Assembly: GCA_004524515.1 (NCBI GenBank)
Contig: SDNV01000007.1
Location: 1 to 45,161 of the forward strand
From: Promethearchaeota archaeon
Lineage (GTDB): Archaea > Asgardarchaeota > Lokiarchaeia > Sigynarchaeales > SOKP01
Reading direction: 5' to 3'
DNA length: 45,161 bases
The notes under the pieces were generated by a model that worked only from the letters and a program-made list of their open reading frames with translations, had not been told where the DNA came from and made no database searches. Shown one piece after another: positions 1 through 7,739 of the stretch (the first letter of the stretch is position 1; each line of letters starts with the position of its first letter). Made by a program: the position numbers and the translations under genes.

Positions 1-2
1 AT

Positions 3-1457
3 GATAATGGTAAAAATTATATCGAAAAAGATCAAAAAAAGTTAGTATTAAAAAGGCTTCAACACGATACATCAAAATATTATAAAGATAATGAGGATGA
101 TTCCAGAGGTTTTTTGGCACATAATATATTAAAATCGGGTGAAAAACTAACGCTCAACTATATATATGCAGGTTTTATAGGAAAGCCGGTTTTTTTAAAT
201 AAGTTAAACAGAAGAAAACCTCAAAAATTAAAATTTTATTATACTAAATTCTTTACGGATATCGATAATGTATTAGATTTCGCAGAACAAAACTATGATA
301 AAATATTAAATGAATCGGGGTTTTTTGAAAATCTCTTATCATCTTATGAAGCACCTCCTGAGAAGAAATTTCTAATAGCTATTGCTTTTAGAACCTTTTT
401 AGCTAATACATGGCTTTTAATAAATGATGAGGAGCAACCAGAATATTATGTATGGGAAGGAGGCTATGGATTGAATTCTCCCATAGATGTTGCTATGGAA
501 GTAGAATTGCTCGCTAAACTATTTCCTTGGACATTAAAATTACAATTAATGCAATGGAAAAAATATATTACAATCAATAAAACTAATGGTCTTTATTATT
601 TAATGCATGATATGGGTGAAAATCAAGAAGTGGGATATTCTTATTATGATGAAAAAATCCTTCAATCAAAACCATTAGCTGTTGAGAATAATTCAAATTT
701 TACCATACTACTGTATTGGTTTTATCATATAACTAAAGATAAAGAAGTTTTAGAGCAATTATATCCTACCGCTTTTAAACTATTAATCGCAAATATTAAA
801 AGAGGATTTAGAAAAAGAGGTATCGCTAATATTGACACAACTACAACCTATAACGCTTCTAATACACTTTACAATGCTCCTTTAAACACCTATTTAGGGA
901 TAAAACAATGTATCTCCTATATAATGGGCCGCGAATTAAGCTCTATACTCGGTTTAAAAAAAGATAGTGAAATCCTGCAGAAAGAAGCAGAAAAGATTTT
1001 AGAAACTATAGAATTTGAGGAGAAAAAATGTGGTTATATCCCAATTTCTTTGGACACTAATTTTCCTAGTTGGGATAAAAAAACCATTGCCACAGCAGAT
1101 CCTTTCTTTTATGTGGCAATGTGCGGCTTAAAGGACCAAATTATTGATAAATTGATTGAACTTTTAGCTAAAGATTTTAAGAATATCTATCACGCCAACG
1201 ATACGGGAATTTATGGGATTAGATTAGTTGAAGATGAAGAAATTACATGGTTTTCTAAAGTTGCTGTGATTGATGCTGTAAGCTGTATTCTCTTCAAAAT
1301 TAAGAGAGATTCTTGGAAATATGCACATAAATGGAATGAAAACAATCCATTAGCATATTGCGACGGAGCTTTTTCTGAAAAAAAAGAATGGAACGGAATT
1401 AGATTTCCAAGAGGTGTATCTCTAATGTGGGAAATGATCTACGATTATAAATGCTAA
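3..1457 (+). CDS. GH52-like glycoside hydrolase, 5'-truncated by window edge
   Basis: The frame is open from the first bases to the TAA at 1457, so the gene begins upstream of the window; the TTG at 114 is an internal Leu codon and not a convincing start. About 484 codons are visible. The pattern resembles the (alpha/alpha)6 catalytic domain of GH52 beta-xylosidases (clan GH-O with GH116): a WEGGY segment where GH52 has NEGEY, then PWT, an HDMG motif, a WFSK segment where GH52 has WLSK, and a C-terminal FPRGVS segment like YPRGVT. The segment that carries the acid/base Asp in GH52 (YDSLDVSLG) reads YNAPLNTYLG here, with Asn in place of Asp, so activity is uncertain. No signal peptide can be judged. 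The family comparison is from memory and the substrate is unknown. Confidence 0.5.
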   Translation, partial: DNGKNYIEKDQKKLVLKRLQHDTSKYYKDNEDDSRGFLAHNILKSGEKLTLNYIYAGFIGKPVFLNKLNRRKPQKLKFYYTKFFTDIDNVLDFAEQNYDKILNESGFFENLLSSYEAPPEKKFLIAIAFRTFLANTWLLINDEEQPEYYVWEGGYGLNSPIDVAMEVELLAKLFPWTLKLQLMQWKKYITINKTNGLYYLMHDMGENQEVGYSYYDEKILQSKPLAVENNSNFTILLYWFYHITKDKEVLEQLYPTAFKLLIANIKRGFRKRGIANIDTTTTYNASNTLYNAPLNTYLGIKQCISYIMGRELSSILGLKKDSEILQKEAEKILETIEFEEKKCGYIPISLDTNFPSWDKKTIATADPFFYVAMCGLKDQIIDKLIELLAKDFKNIYHANDTGIYGIRLVEDEEITWFSKVAVIDAVSCILFKIKRDSWKYAHKWNENNPLAYCDGAFSEKKEWNGIRFPRGVSLMWEMIYDYKC

Positions 1458-1548
1458 AAAGTAAAAGCGCGACCAAAAGGCTTACTAGCTTTTTTAGGTT
1501 GAAAAATTTTATGGGGATATAACGAAAAAAGAAAATAATTTATTGATT

Positions 1549-2076
1549 TCATACTTGAGATGGCATTTTTTTATCTAAAAATTCAAAATATTCCGTAAGG
1601 GAATCATAACATGTTTCTATAATGTCAAAGCTGGGTTTAGCATTTTTTCCTAAATGTATGATCTGGTTGCGAGCAATTCGCAGATGATTAATGGTTTCAT
1701 AAATATGCTTAGGTAAAAATATATCATATATTCCCCTTACCACTTTTTCCAAAACATCATGAAATCGAGGATAACGTATTTTATACTCTTGATATGAAAT
1801 ATTATTATCACGTAATAATAGAGCCCCAAAAAAATTTCGAGTAAATGCTTCATATAAAGAATAAAAATAAACTACTGCCATATTCATGAGACTGGAAAAT
1901 CGCACTAAATATATTGTCCCGCTAATTTTTTTAGCCATTCTCTTATATTCTAAATAATCCTTTGAATCTTTTAAAAATTCAAAAGTTTGACTCATTTCTT
2001 GAATATATCGGGTCATAATTTGGCGTGGATTATATATATCTTTTGAATTAACTACTTTTTGACTCTTAATTCCCAT
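1549..2076 (-). CDS. HEPN-domain protein (possible RNase or toxin-like)
   Basis: This 175-aa protein is mostly helical, with a hydrophobic helix near residues 62-90 (MNMAVVYFYSLYEAF) followed by RNQIIH at 136-141. That is the R-x4-H signature of HEPN domains, which in many members forms an RNA-cleaving site when the domain dimerises. The length fits a single-domain HEPN protein of the MAE_28990 or RiboL-PSP type. No antitoxin or nucleotidyltransferase partner lies next to it: the neighbours are a glycosidase (convergent) and tRNA-Trp (same strand, upstream). It could act in stress or defence, or could be a non-catalytic HEPN protein. The HEPN call rests on the motif and its helix context only. 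Confidence 0.5.
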   Translation of the reverse strand: MGIKSQKVVNSKDIYNPRQIMTRYIQEMSQTFEFLKDSKDYLEYKRMAKKISGTIYLVRFSSLMNMAVVYFYSLYEAFTRNFFGALLLRDNNISYQEYKIRYPRFHDVLEKVVRGIYDIFLPKHIYETINHLRIARNQIIHLGKNAKPSFDIIETCYDSLTEYFEFLDKKMPSQV

Positions 2077-2167
2077 TTTTAATCTAATAAGAAAGTTTTC
2101 TTTCTTGATAAATCAATCTTCAGATGTTTATAAAGAAAAATTAAGGATTTGTTTTACTACTATAATG

Positions 2168-2184
2168 AAGAAATATTATTTCTT
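2168..2184. repeat. Short AT-rich hairpin
   Basis: A perfect inverted repeat with 7-bp arms (AAGAAAT and ATTTCTT around ATT) lies between the HEPN gene and tRNA-Trp. On the minus strand the tRNA 3' end is followed at once by a T-rich stretch (2212-2216) and then by this hairpin, so it could help terminate or process the tRNA transcript. On the plus strand the hairpin is followed by a T-run. The sequence is low in complexity and the element may have no function. Confidence 0.25.
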
Positions 2185-2216
2185 AATTTTTTAATAGTGA
2201 AAGAATAAAGTAAAAA

Positions 2217-2319
2217 TGGGAACTGAGGGATTTGAACCCTCGACCAACAGGTATCTGCTCGCAGCTATATGCCTACGGGATCTGGAGCCTGCCGCGATAC
2301 CGAGCTTCGCCAAGTTCCC
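2217..2319 (-). tRNA. trnW: tRNA-Trp (CCA anticodon) with a 29-nt intron
   Basis: On the minus strand the acceptor stem GGGAACT pairs perfectly with AGTTCCC. The D stem is GCGA/TCGC, the anticodon stem is GCAGG/CCTGT with loop CTCCAGA, and the T arm is GAGGG-TTCAAAT-CCCTC. The anticodon CCA reads Trp codons. The anticodon stem only closes if 29 nt (2253-2281) are removed after position 37, the canonical archaeal 37/38 intron site. The discriminator base is A at 2217, and no 3' CCA is encoded, so it would be added by CCA-adding enzyme. The exact splice sites could shift by a base or two because the bulge-helix-bulge was not modelled. Confidence 0.93.
2253..2281 (-). other. tRNA-Trp intron (position 37/38)
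   Basis: These 29 nt interrupt the anticodon loop after the purine that follows the CCA anticodon. Removing them restores a 7-nt loop and a 5-bp stem. The intron is too short to carry the box C/D guide RNA found in the tRNA-Trp introns of many euryarchaea. It would be cut out by the tRNA splicing endonuclease. Confidence 0.75.
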
Positions 2320-2483
2320 TTAATTATGGCATTATACTAGTAATTAATGAAATAAAATATATCTATATTAAATCTAACATACTATTTGAGTTTAATTGAA
2401 TGGTGATTTTAGGAGGAGTTAAAAAATTTAAAAACAATATAAAATGAAAAGTAAATAATGGCATACCAATAAATAAGGTAAAT

Positions 2484-3089
2484 ATGAAAAAAATTAGTGA
2501 ATATAGTCTTAGAACTATTACTCTTATCCAAATTCTCATTGCGACGATGATTTCATTGCTATTTCAATTTGTATTTCCTTTGAACTGGCAACCCTTTGAC
2601 CGGGCGCTTCATGGTCCAAATGTACAGCATGGAGATCCGGGCACCAGCGTAGCTATATCGACACTAAGCCAATGGTTTTTTTCAATCGCAATTGCATGGT
2701 TCATTTATCGGGATAATCCCTATATTAATAATTTTTTAATCTATTCTCTTGTACCCTTGATAAGTGTGTTAGTTATGGATATTGTAATTTTGCTGTATTA
2801 TGATTATATTCATTTTATCCCTTTGGCAGTTGATATCTATATATTGTTAAAAAAGCGATATACCTTATTTCAAAAATGGTTTCCGTATTATCTTATATTT
2901 TATAGTGTTTGGTATTGTGTTGTATATTTCTTACGGTTAACTTATCTTGATTTACCGTTGGATTTATTTATATTGAACTGGATTGCCATGGGATTGATCG
3001 GATTTGGTATAACATGTCTGTGTCAAGATTCAATCATAAAATCTTATGTGAAAAAGAACAGAGAGAAATTTACAGAAGAAAATCAATAG
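2484..3089 (+). CDS. Multi-pass membrane protein of unknown function
   Basis: This 201-aa protein was not recognised. It has about five hydrophobic segments: near residues 10-32, 62-78, 85-105, 133-150 and 160-180. A polar loop between the first two (about residues 34-58) is rich in Gly, Pro and His and may face the outside. The C-terminal 20 residues are strongly basic (KSYVKKNREK), as expected for a cytoplasmic tail. The gene faces the zinc-ribbon gene that ends 5 bp downstream, so the two are convergent. No catalytic motif is visible. Confidence 0.7.
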   Translation: MKKISEYSLRTITLIQILIATMISLLFQFVFPLNWQPFDRALHGPNVQHGDPGTSVAISTLSQWFFSIAIAWFIYRDNPYINNFLIYSLVPLISVLVMDIVILLYYDYIHFIPLAVDIYILLKKRYTLFQKWFPYYLIFYSVWYCVVYFLRLTYLDLPLDLFILNWIAMGLIGFGITCLCQDSIIKSYVKKNREKFTEENQ

Positions 3090-3093
3090 AAAT

Positions 3094-3585
3094 CTAATCT
3101 ATCTTTTCACCACAAAAAGGACAAAGTTCTAAGATTTCTTTTTCACCGAGTAAATTTGAACCACAATGCGGACAAAAATTTGCTTTTTCAGGTAAGGGAG
3201 TTCCCTTCTTAATTATTTTGTATTCAATTGGTTTTTTCTCTTCTTCAATTATCAGAAATTGATGGCCGCACTTATTGCATGTCATTATATCACCTATTAG
3301 AAAATTTCCACATGAAGGACACTTTTTAATTAACTGGAGTCCACAATTTCTGCAATATTCACTATAAATGCTCACAGGAGCTCTACATCTGGGACAATAT
3401 TTTTTTGGGGTCCAAAATTGTTCTGAAAATGCTTGAAAAGCAATTACAATAAGAAAAGATAGGGGTAAAAAAATTATCCAAAACCAAATAAAGAAAAGAG
3501 ATCCGATAAGTGAAAAAATAAATAGTACAATAATAATTAGGGACCAAATACTCATTGCAGTTTTTCTCTTGAGGTTTTTGGTCAT
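3094..3585 (-). CDS. Membrane-anchored multi-zinc-ribbon protein
   Basis: The 163-aa protein starts with a hydrophobic hairpin of two membrane helices (about residues 10-52). This is followed by CxxC knuckles: CPRC, CRNC, CPSC, CNKC, CPHC and CPFC. They pair into three zinc ribbons, two directly after the membrane region and one at the C-terminus, separated by a Lys/Glu linker (about 112-135). This is a common archaeal layout for small membrane zinc-ribbon proteins. Its role is unknown, but such ribbons usually bind protein or nucleic acid. The gene probably starts at the ATG at 3585. Confidence 0.75.
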   Translation of the reverse strand: MTKNLKRKTAMSIWSLIIIVLFIFSLIGSLFFIWFWIIFLPLSFLIVIAFQAFSEQFWTPKKYCPRCRAPVSIYSEYCRNCGLQLIKKCPSCGNFLIGDIMTCNKCGHQFLIIEEEKKPIEYKIIKKGTPLPEKANFCPHCGSNLLGEKEILELCPFCGEKID

Positions 3586-3700
3586 CAGATCATCATTCTT
3601 AAGATTTAATTGATATATTTAAATTAAAATATTTAAGAATTTAAATCTCTTTATAATTATAATCTAAATTATTCAATGTTATAAATAATTTATACTAATA

Positions 3701-3853
3701 TTAAATTTTGGTACCACAATAAGGACATTTCTTAGTGGCATCATTAATTTTATGTCCACAGGCAAAACATACTAGAGTTTTCTCTCCAAATTGAATTTTT
3801 TCTTCATCTTTTCCATTTTCTGTTTTCGATCTATTTAATTTTTCAATTTTCAT
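3701..3853 (-). CDS. Small zinc-ribbon protein (50 aa)
   Basis: A 50-codon frame runs from ATG (3853) to TAA (3701), with an in-frame TAA just upstream that fixes the start. The first 25 residues are charged and probably disordered. The C-terminal half is one zinc ribbon with knuckles CFAC and CPYC and ends GTKI. It closely resembles the C-terminal ribbon of the protein at 6390-7064 (CFAC...CPEC, ending GTKLN), so the two share a module. It is probably a short adaptor protein. The conserved cysteine spacing in such a short AT-rich frame argues that it is real. Confidence 0.7.
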   Translation of the reverse strand: MKIEKLNRSKTENGKDEEKIQFGEKTLVCFACGHKINDATKKCPYCGTKI

Positions 3854-4033
3854 TTCTTTCTCGATTTATTGTATAATAAAAAATTTAGTCATTAAATAAT
3901 AATGAGAATTGAAAGATAATAAAATAAAAGGAGCCCATTTTTTAATAAAATAGAAAAATTTAAGTTTTGCAATACTTTTAGAAGCTTAAAGATAAATTAA
4001 AAGAAGAATAAAAAAATTATTGTATGATTAAAA

Positions 4034-4243
4034 ATGCCCGGTTCACATGGTTCCTTAACTAAGGCAGGAAAAGTAAAACAACAGACACCTAAGGTTGAAC
4101 GTACAGGTGTTAATTCTAAAAGTAAAAAACCTCCAAGAATGAGATATCGTGAAATTTATAATAAGCGGATCATCAATGGAAAATTTGGAGGACAAGCCGA
4201 TTCACTTGCTGCGAAACGTAGCTCCTTTTCTAAAAGTCGGTAA
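4034..4243 (+). CDS. rps30e: Small ribosomal subunit protein eS30
   Basis: The 69-aa basic protein begins MPGSHGSLTKAGKVKQQTP, the hallmark N-terminus of eS30, and continues with PRMRYREIYNKR as in archaeal and eukaryotic eS30. It is a component of the 30S subunit near the decoding region. It carries about 15 extra residues at the C-terminus compared with the short archaeal forms I recall. In animals eS30 is made as a fusion to the ubiquitin-like protein FUBI; here it stands alone and starts at its own ATG. The gene sits in a roughly 180-bp intergenic space with no obvious operon partners. Confidence 0.93.
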   Translation: MPGSHGSLTKAGKVKQQTPKVERTGVNSKSKKPPRMRYREIYNKRIINGKFGGQADSLAAKRSSFSKSR

Positions 4244-4308
4244 AATAAAATAATTCAAGCTAAAATTTTCTAATTTTTAACTTTTTGATTGAATTTGAAA
4301 TTCTGTTT

Positions 4309-6201
4309 TTAATCCATCACACCGATGGTTTTAAGTTGAGCTTTTAAAATTCTACTTTGAGATACATAATAAGAAGCATTATCACTATCGTTTACTATAA
4401 ATTTATAAAAATCACTCATTAAAAGATTCCAGCGAATAGATTTCCTTAGTCCAGGAATAGTTTTCTTAGTGATAAGTTTTTCCGCAGTTTGAAGATAATG
4501 CAGCGCTTTTTTACCATCTTTTCTATAATGTATATAAAATTCAGATAATTCAAGTAATAAATCAGTAATTATTTTTTGATATTTAGTATCTCCTAAATTA
4601 ATTTCTGAGAAAGCAGTTTTTAGCATTTTTAAAGCTTGCGAGTATTTCTTGCTATTTTTATAGTAAATCGCTCTAAATAAATGATATTTTAATTTTACCT
4701 TGTTAGATTTAGAATTTCCAATAAAAAAAGCTTTTTTCAAATACTCTCTTGATTCTGAAATACTATTTTGTTCTAAATTAATTAAGCTAATATAGAGATA
4801 AATCATTCCTAAATATTGGTCTTTATTAATCTCCTCTAATAACACAGATTCATTTTCTAAAAACCTGGAAATTATATTAAAATGATTTAAGGCATTAATA
4901 AAATCTTTATTTTTAAAGTAATTCTTACCTAATTTATAATTGATTTTAATTATAAAATGTAATGGAACTTCTCCTGATTTTGAAACTTCTAATGCATTTT
5001 TCAAATAATTTTGAGCAATATTGTCCTGATTAAGCAAAGAGGCAATTTTTGTTAAATGTAATAAAATAGAAACCACAATTCTCTTTTGTCTATGTTTATT
5101 GAAAATTTTCAATGCTTCCTCTAACAAAGCAGAAGCTTGTTCGAATTTATAGCTTTCTAATAATTCTTGGGCCTCAACTAAATAAGAGGATGATTCTATT
5201 ACTTCAAAATCCGTGGGAGGGGTATTTAAAAGATCATAGTGAAGAGGATATAGTTCTTTTGAAATTATTGTTTCATAATGTAAAGCTGAAAAGGGAAAGT
5301 TATTTTGATCTTTTTCAAAATTTTCTTTGGTGAGTTCTTTTTCAGCTCTGAATTGAATAAAATCAGTGTAATTAATTTCTCCTAATTTCAATATATCAAT
5401 TATAGAATTTAAAAGAAGTCGGGTAAATTTAATCCAATTTTCTACATATAATCCGAATTTGAAATCTGGATTATCCTTATATAATTCTAATAAAATATAG
5501 GGAGTATATGTGTCAAAAAACGTACGAATATAAAATTTATTATATTCTAAATCTTTAAAATATGTCAGATACCCTTTTTCTAATATAAAAAACTCATCAT
5601 ACGGCTCATCATCTTGAGAAAAAAATAATGTTTCAGAAGTCCTAATTTTAGGGATTCCATTTTTTAATTCCCAAGGTTGCCTAAAAGAAGGTTTTAGTCC
5701 AACATTTCTAATAATTTCTAATAATTTTTTAAGAAAATCAGGTTCTATTTCTGTGAATTGTTCTCTTTTGTTCAATAATGAAATTCTTATTCGATTTAAC
5801 CATGCCTTTTCATATTCTTTTTTAATTGTTTCAGGCATTATTGAATTTAATAAATTCACCAGCTTAATTTTTTCTTTTTCCTCAAGGAGCCAATTATGTT
5901 CTATAGAAACTTGGTTTGGTAGGTCTTTTAGCATTTTTATGAGATAAAGTATTGTTTTATAGGTGTTTTGGTCTAAATTCCAAAATCGAAATGCTATAGA
6001 AACTTGAAATTGGGCTACTTCAAAGGGTATAGTGAACCTTAACGGAAAACTAACTGGAATCTTAACTGTAAAAATTATTAATTTATTTTTTTGGAGACTA
6101 TATCTATAATTATTCTTAGAATAACCATTAATCTTCCAACCATTTTCTTCTATCACTTGTCTTAAAGTGCTAAGTTCTTTAGAAGAGAATGGTATTAACA
6201 T
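4309..6201 (-). CDS. TPR-repeat protein with unknown N-terminal domain
   Basis: The 630-aa protein has two parts. Residues 1 to about 330 form a mixed alpha/beta region that I do not recognise. Residues about 335-625 are a run of helical pairs with the TPR pattern (AQELLESYKFEQASALLEEALKIF, where the break falls mid-repeat, then SREYLKKAFFIG, YSQALKMLKTAF, KKALHYLQTAEKL). TPRs make protein-binding superhelices, so this is probably a scaffold. Lokiarchaeia have many proteins of this kind. No signal peptide or membrane segment is visible. The gene is transcribed away from the MIT-like gene at 6390. Confidence 0.65.
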   Translation of the reverse strand: MLIPFSSKELSTLRQVIEENGWKINGYSKNNYRYSLQKNKLIIFTVKIPVSFPLRFTIPFEVAQFQVSIAFRFWNLDQNTYKTILYLIKMLKDLPNQVSIEHNWLLEEKEKIKLVNLLNSIMPETIKKEYEKAWLNRIRISLLNKREQFTEIEPDFLKKLLEIIRNVGLKPSFRQPWELKNGIPKIRTSETLFFSQDDEPYDEFFILEKGYLTYFKDLEYNKFYIRTFFDTYTPYILLELYKDNPDFKFGLYVENWIKFTRLLLNSIIDILKLGEINYTDFIQFRAEKELTKENFEKDQNNFPFSALHYETIISKELYPLHYDLLNTPPTDFEVIESSSYLVEAQELLESYKFEQASALLEEALKIFNKHRQKRIVVSILLHLTKIASLLNQDNIAQNYLKNALEVSKSGEVPLHFIIKINYKLGKNYFKNKDFINALNHFNIISRFLENESVLLEEINKDQYLGMIYLYISLINLEQNSISESREYLKKAFFIGNSKSNKVKLKYHLFRAIYYKNSKKYSQALKMLKTAFSEINLGDTKYQKIITDLLLELSEFYIHYRKDGKKALHYLQTAEKLITKKTIPGLRKSIRWNLLMSDFYKFIVNDSDNASYYVSQSRILKAQLKTIGVMD

Positions 6202-6389
6202 AGTATATACACTTGCCTTAATTGTTAAAAATATATTCTTATTTTACTAAAATCATTGCTTAATTATAACTCTATCATAGAAATTTAATTTAAATATCGG
6301 ACTCCATAAGAAATTAAAAGTATACAATTAATATATATTTGAAATTATTTGTTTATCTTATCGAAAGAACAAATATAAGATCTTGTAAT

Positions 6390-7064
6390 ATGAACATTAA
6401 AAAATTTAACCAGGTTCTCAGTGCGAAAATTGCTAAGGCGAAGAGTTTTGAGAATCATGGGGATATCGAAACTGCGATTGAACTTTGGTTAGAGATTTCT
6501 GATTTGACATTGAAAGCCTCTAAACAATCAGATATCGAATTTACTTATAGACATATGTTAATTAATAGAACGGAACAAATAATTCAACATATTAAAGAAT
6601 TAAAATCTCCTAAACAAAAAGAACCGATGATTGAAAATATAATAATTGAAGACGAAAAAATTGAAGACGCTCCTGAAATTAAAAAAGAAACGTTTAGAAA
6701 AGAAGATGTAGTAAATAAAAATAATAAATTAGAATCTATTAAGGATGCTGATCGCCCACAAAATCAAGACTCCCAAAAAAATAATACAATTATCGAAAAA
6801 TCTAATCCTAAAAATAAATCTGGTGGGATAAAAGAGATTGAGGCTCCAAAGGAATTTCGAATTATTACTCCTCATGATCCAAATTATGTAGAAAAAATAA
6901 AGAACTTAAGTGAAGAAGAAGAATTAAATGTTTTTAAAAAAAATAAAGGAGCTACATACAGCAATGAAAAAGAATTCGATGAAAAAAGTATTTGTTTTGC
7001 TTGTGGAGCTATTTTACCTCCGAAAATAAAGGTTTGTCCTGAATGCGGAACAAAACTAAATTAA
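6390..7064 (+). CDS. MIT/TPR-like helical domain plus C-terminal zinc ribbon
   Basis: The preferred start is the ATG at 6390 (224 aa); a TTG at 6339 would add 17 residues with no family look. Residues 1-75 form a short helical bundle (SFENHGDIETAIELWLEI) resembling MIT or a degenerate TPR. Residues about 85-190 are charged, low in complexity and probably disordered. The C-terminus is a zinc ribbon (CFAC and CPEC). MIT domains bind ESCRT-III tails in eukaryotes and archaea, and Asgards have ESCRT, but no ESCRT gene is in this window. The protein looks like a two-ended adaptor; its partners are unknown. Confidence 0.6.
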   Translation: MNIKKFNQVLSAKIAKAKSFENHGDIETAIELWLEISDLTLKASKQSDIEFTYRHMLINRTEQIIQHIKELKSPKQKEPMIENIIIEDEKIEDAPEIKKETFRKEDVVNKNNKLESIKDADRPQNQDSQKNNTIIEKSNPKNKSGGIKEIEAPKEFRIITPHDPNYVEKIKNLSEEEELNVFKKNKGATYSNEKEFDEKSICFACGAILPPKIKVCPECGTKLN

Positions 7065-7103
7065 TCTATTCAGAATGTGATATCTCTTATTTTAATTTCA
7101 TTA

Positions 7104-7652
7104 TCATCTGCTTTTTCTGGATCTTTGAATCTTTTCAAATTTTTCAATTCCCTTTTCTCTCCAAATAGTATTCCATCTTTTAAATCCATTTTTTACAAAC
7201 TTTTCTCTCTGATAAAAGTCTTCAGATACCCAATTAGATAACACGAAAAATCTTTTTGCTCCAGATTTTTTATTTAACTTCTTCGATTTAACTCCCAATT
7301 CTCGGAGATGTTCTATTAATTTACCTTCTACGGCATCCTGTAGTTTTCCTTCAATAATAGCAGGACTGTAATTAATTCCCGCTTCTTCAAAATATCTTCT
7401 GACCTCATCGAAGATATTTCCTCGACAAACAAGAACTTTTTCTTTATCCTTATCGAAGTTTAATTCTTTTAATCCTTCTTTTACTAATTCTACTGCTTTT
7501 TTTAACGGTATTTTATTTTTCCAGTTATCATTTTGATATAACTCTAATGGAAGTGTTTTAAAGATTAATTCTTGAGGGTCTTTTCTTAAAAAGCCAATAA
7601 AAGCATCTCCAACTAAATCACCCGTGCCACTGTCATCTATTTCAATACTCAT
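7104..7652 (-). CDS. Possible RNase H-fold protein (RNase HII/HIII-like N-terminus)
   Basis: The 182-aa protein begins IEIDDSGTGDLVGDAFIGFL. This matches the shape of the first strand-turn of type 2 RNases H (for example SDEVGTGDYFGP in RNase HIII), including two acidic residues next to GTGD. A later segment, VLVCRGNIFDEVRRYF followed by IIEGKLQDAVE, gives further acidic positions as in RNase H folds. The C-terminal 50 residues are basic and aromatic, suitable for nucleic-acid binding. It is shorter than true RNase HII (about 200-230 aa) and the remaining catalytic acids were not placed, so the function is inferred only. It stands alone on the minus strand, upstream of the end of the ferredoxin gene. 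Confidence 0.5.
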   Translation of the reverse strand: MSIEIDDSGTGDLVGDAFIGFLRKDPQELIFKTLPLELYQNDNWKNKIPLKKAVELVKEGLKELNFDKDKEKVLVCRGNIFDEVRRYFEEAGINYSPAIIEGKLQDAVEGKLIEHLRELGVKSKKLNKKSGAKRFFVLSNWVSEDFYQREKFVKNGFKRWNTIWREKGIEKFEKIQRSRKSR

Positions 7653-7739
7653 TCTCTTTCTATAATTTAAGATATTTTAAGGAATGTTTTGAATTAATGA
7701 ATGAATAAATTTCAAGATTTTTATTATATTAATTTATAA

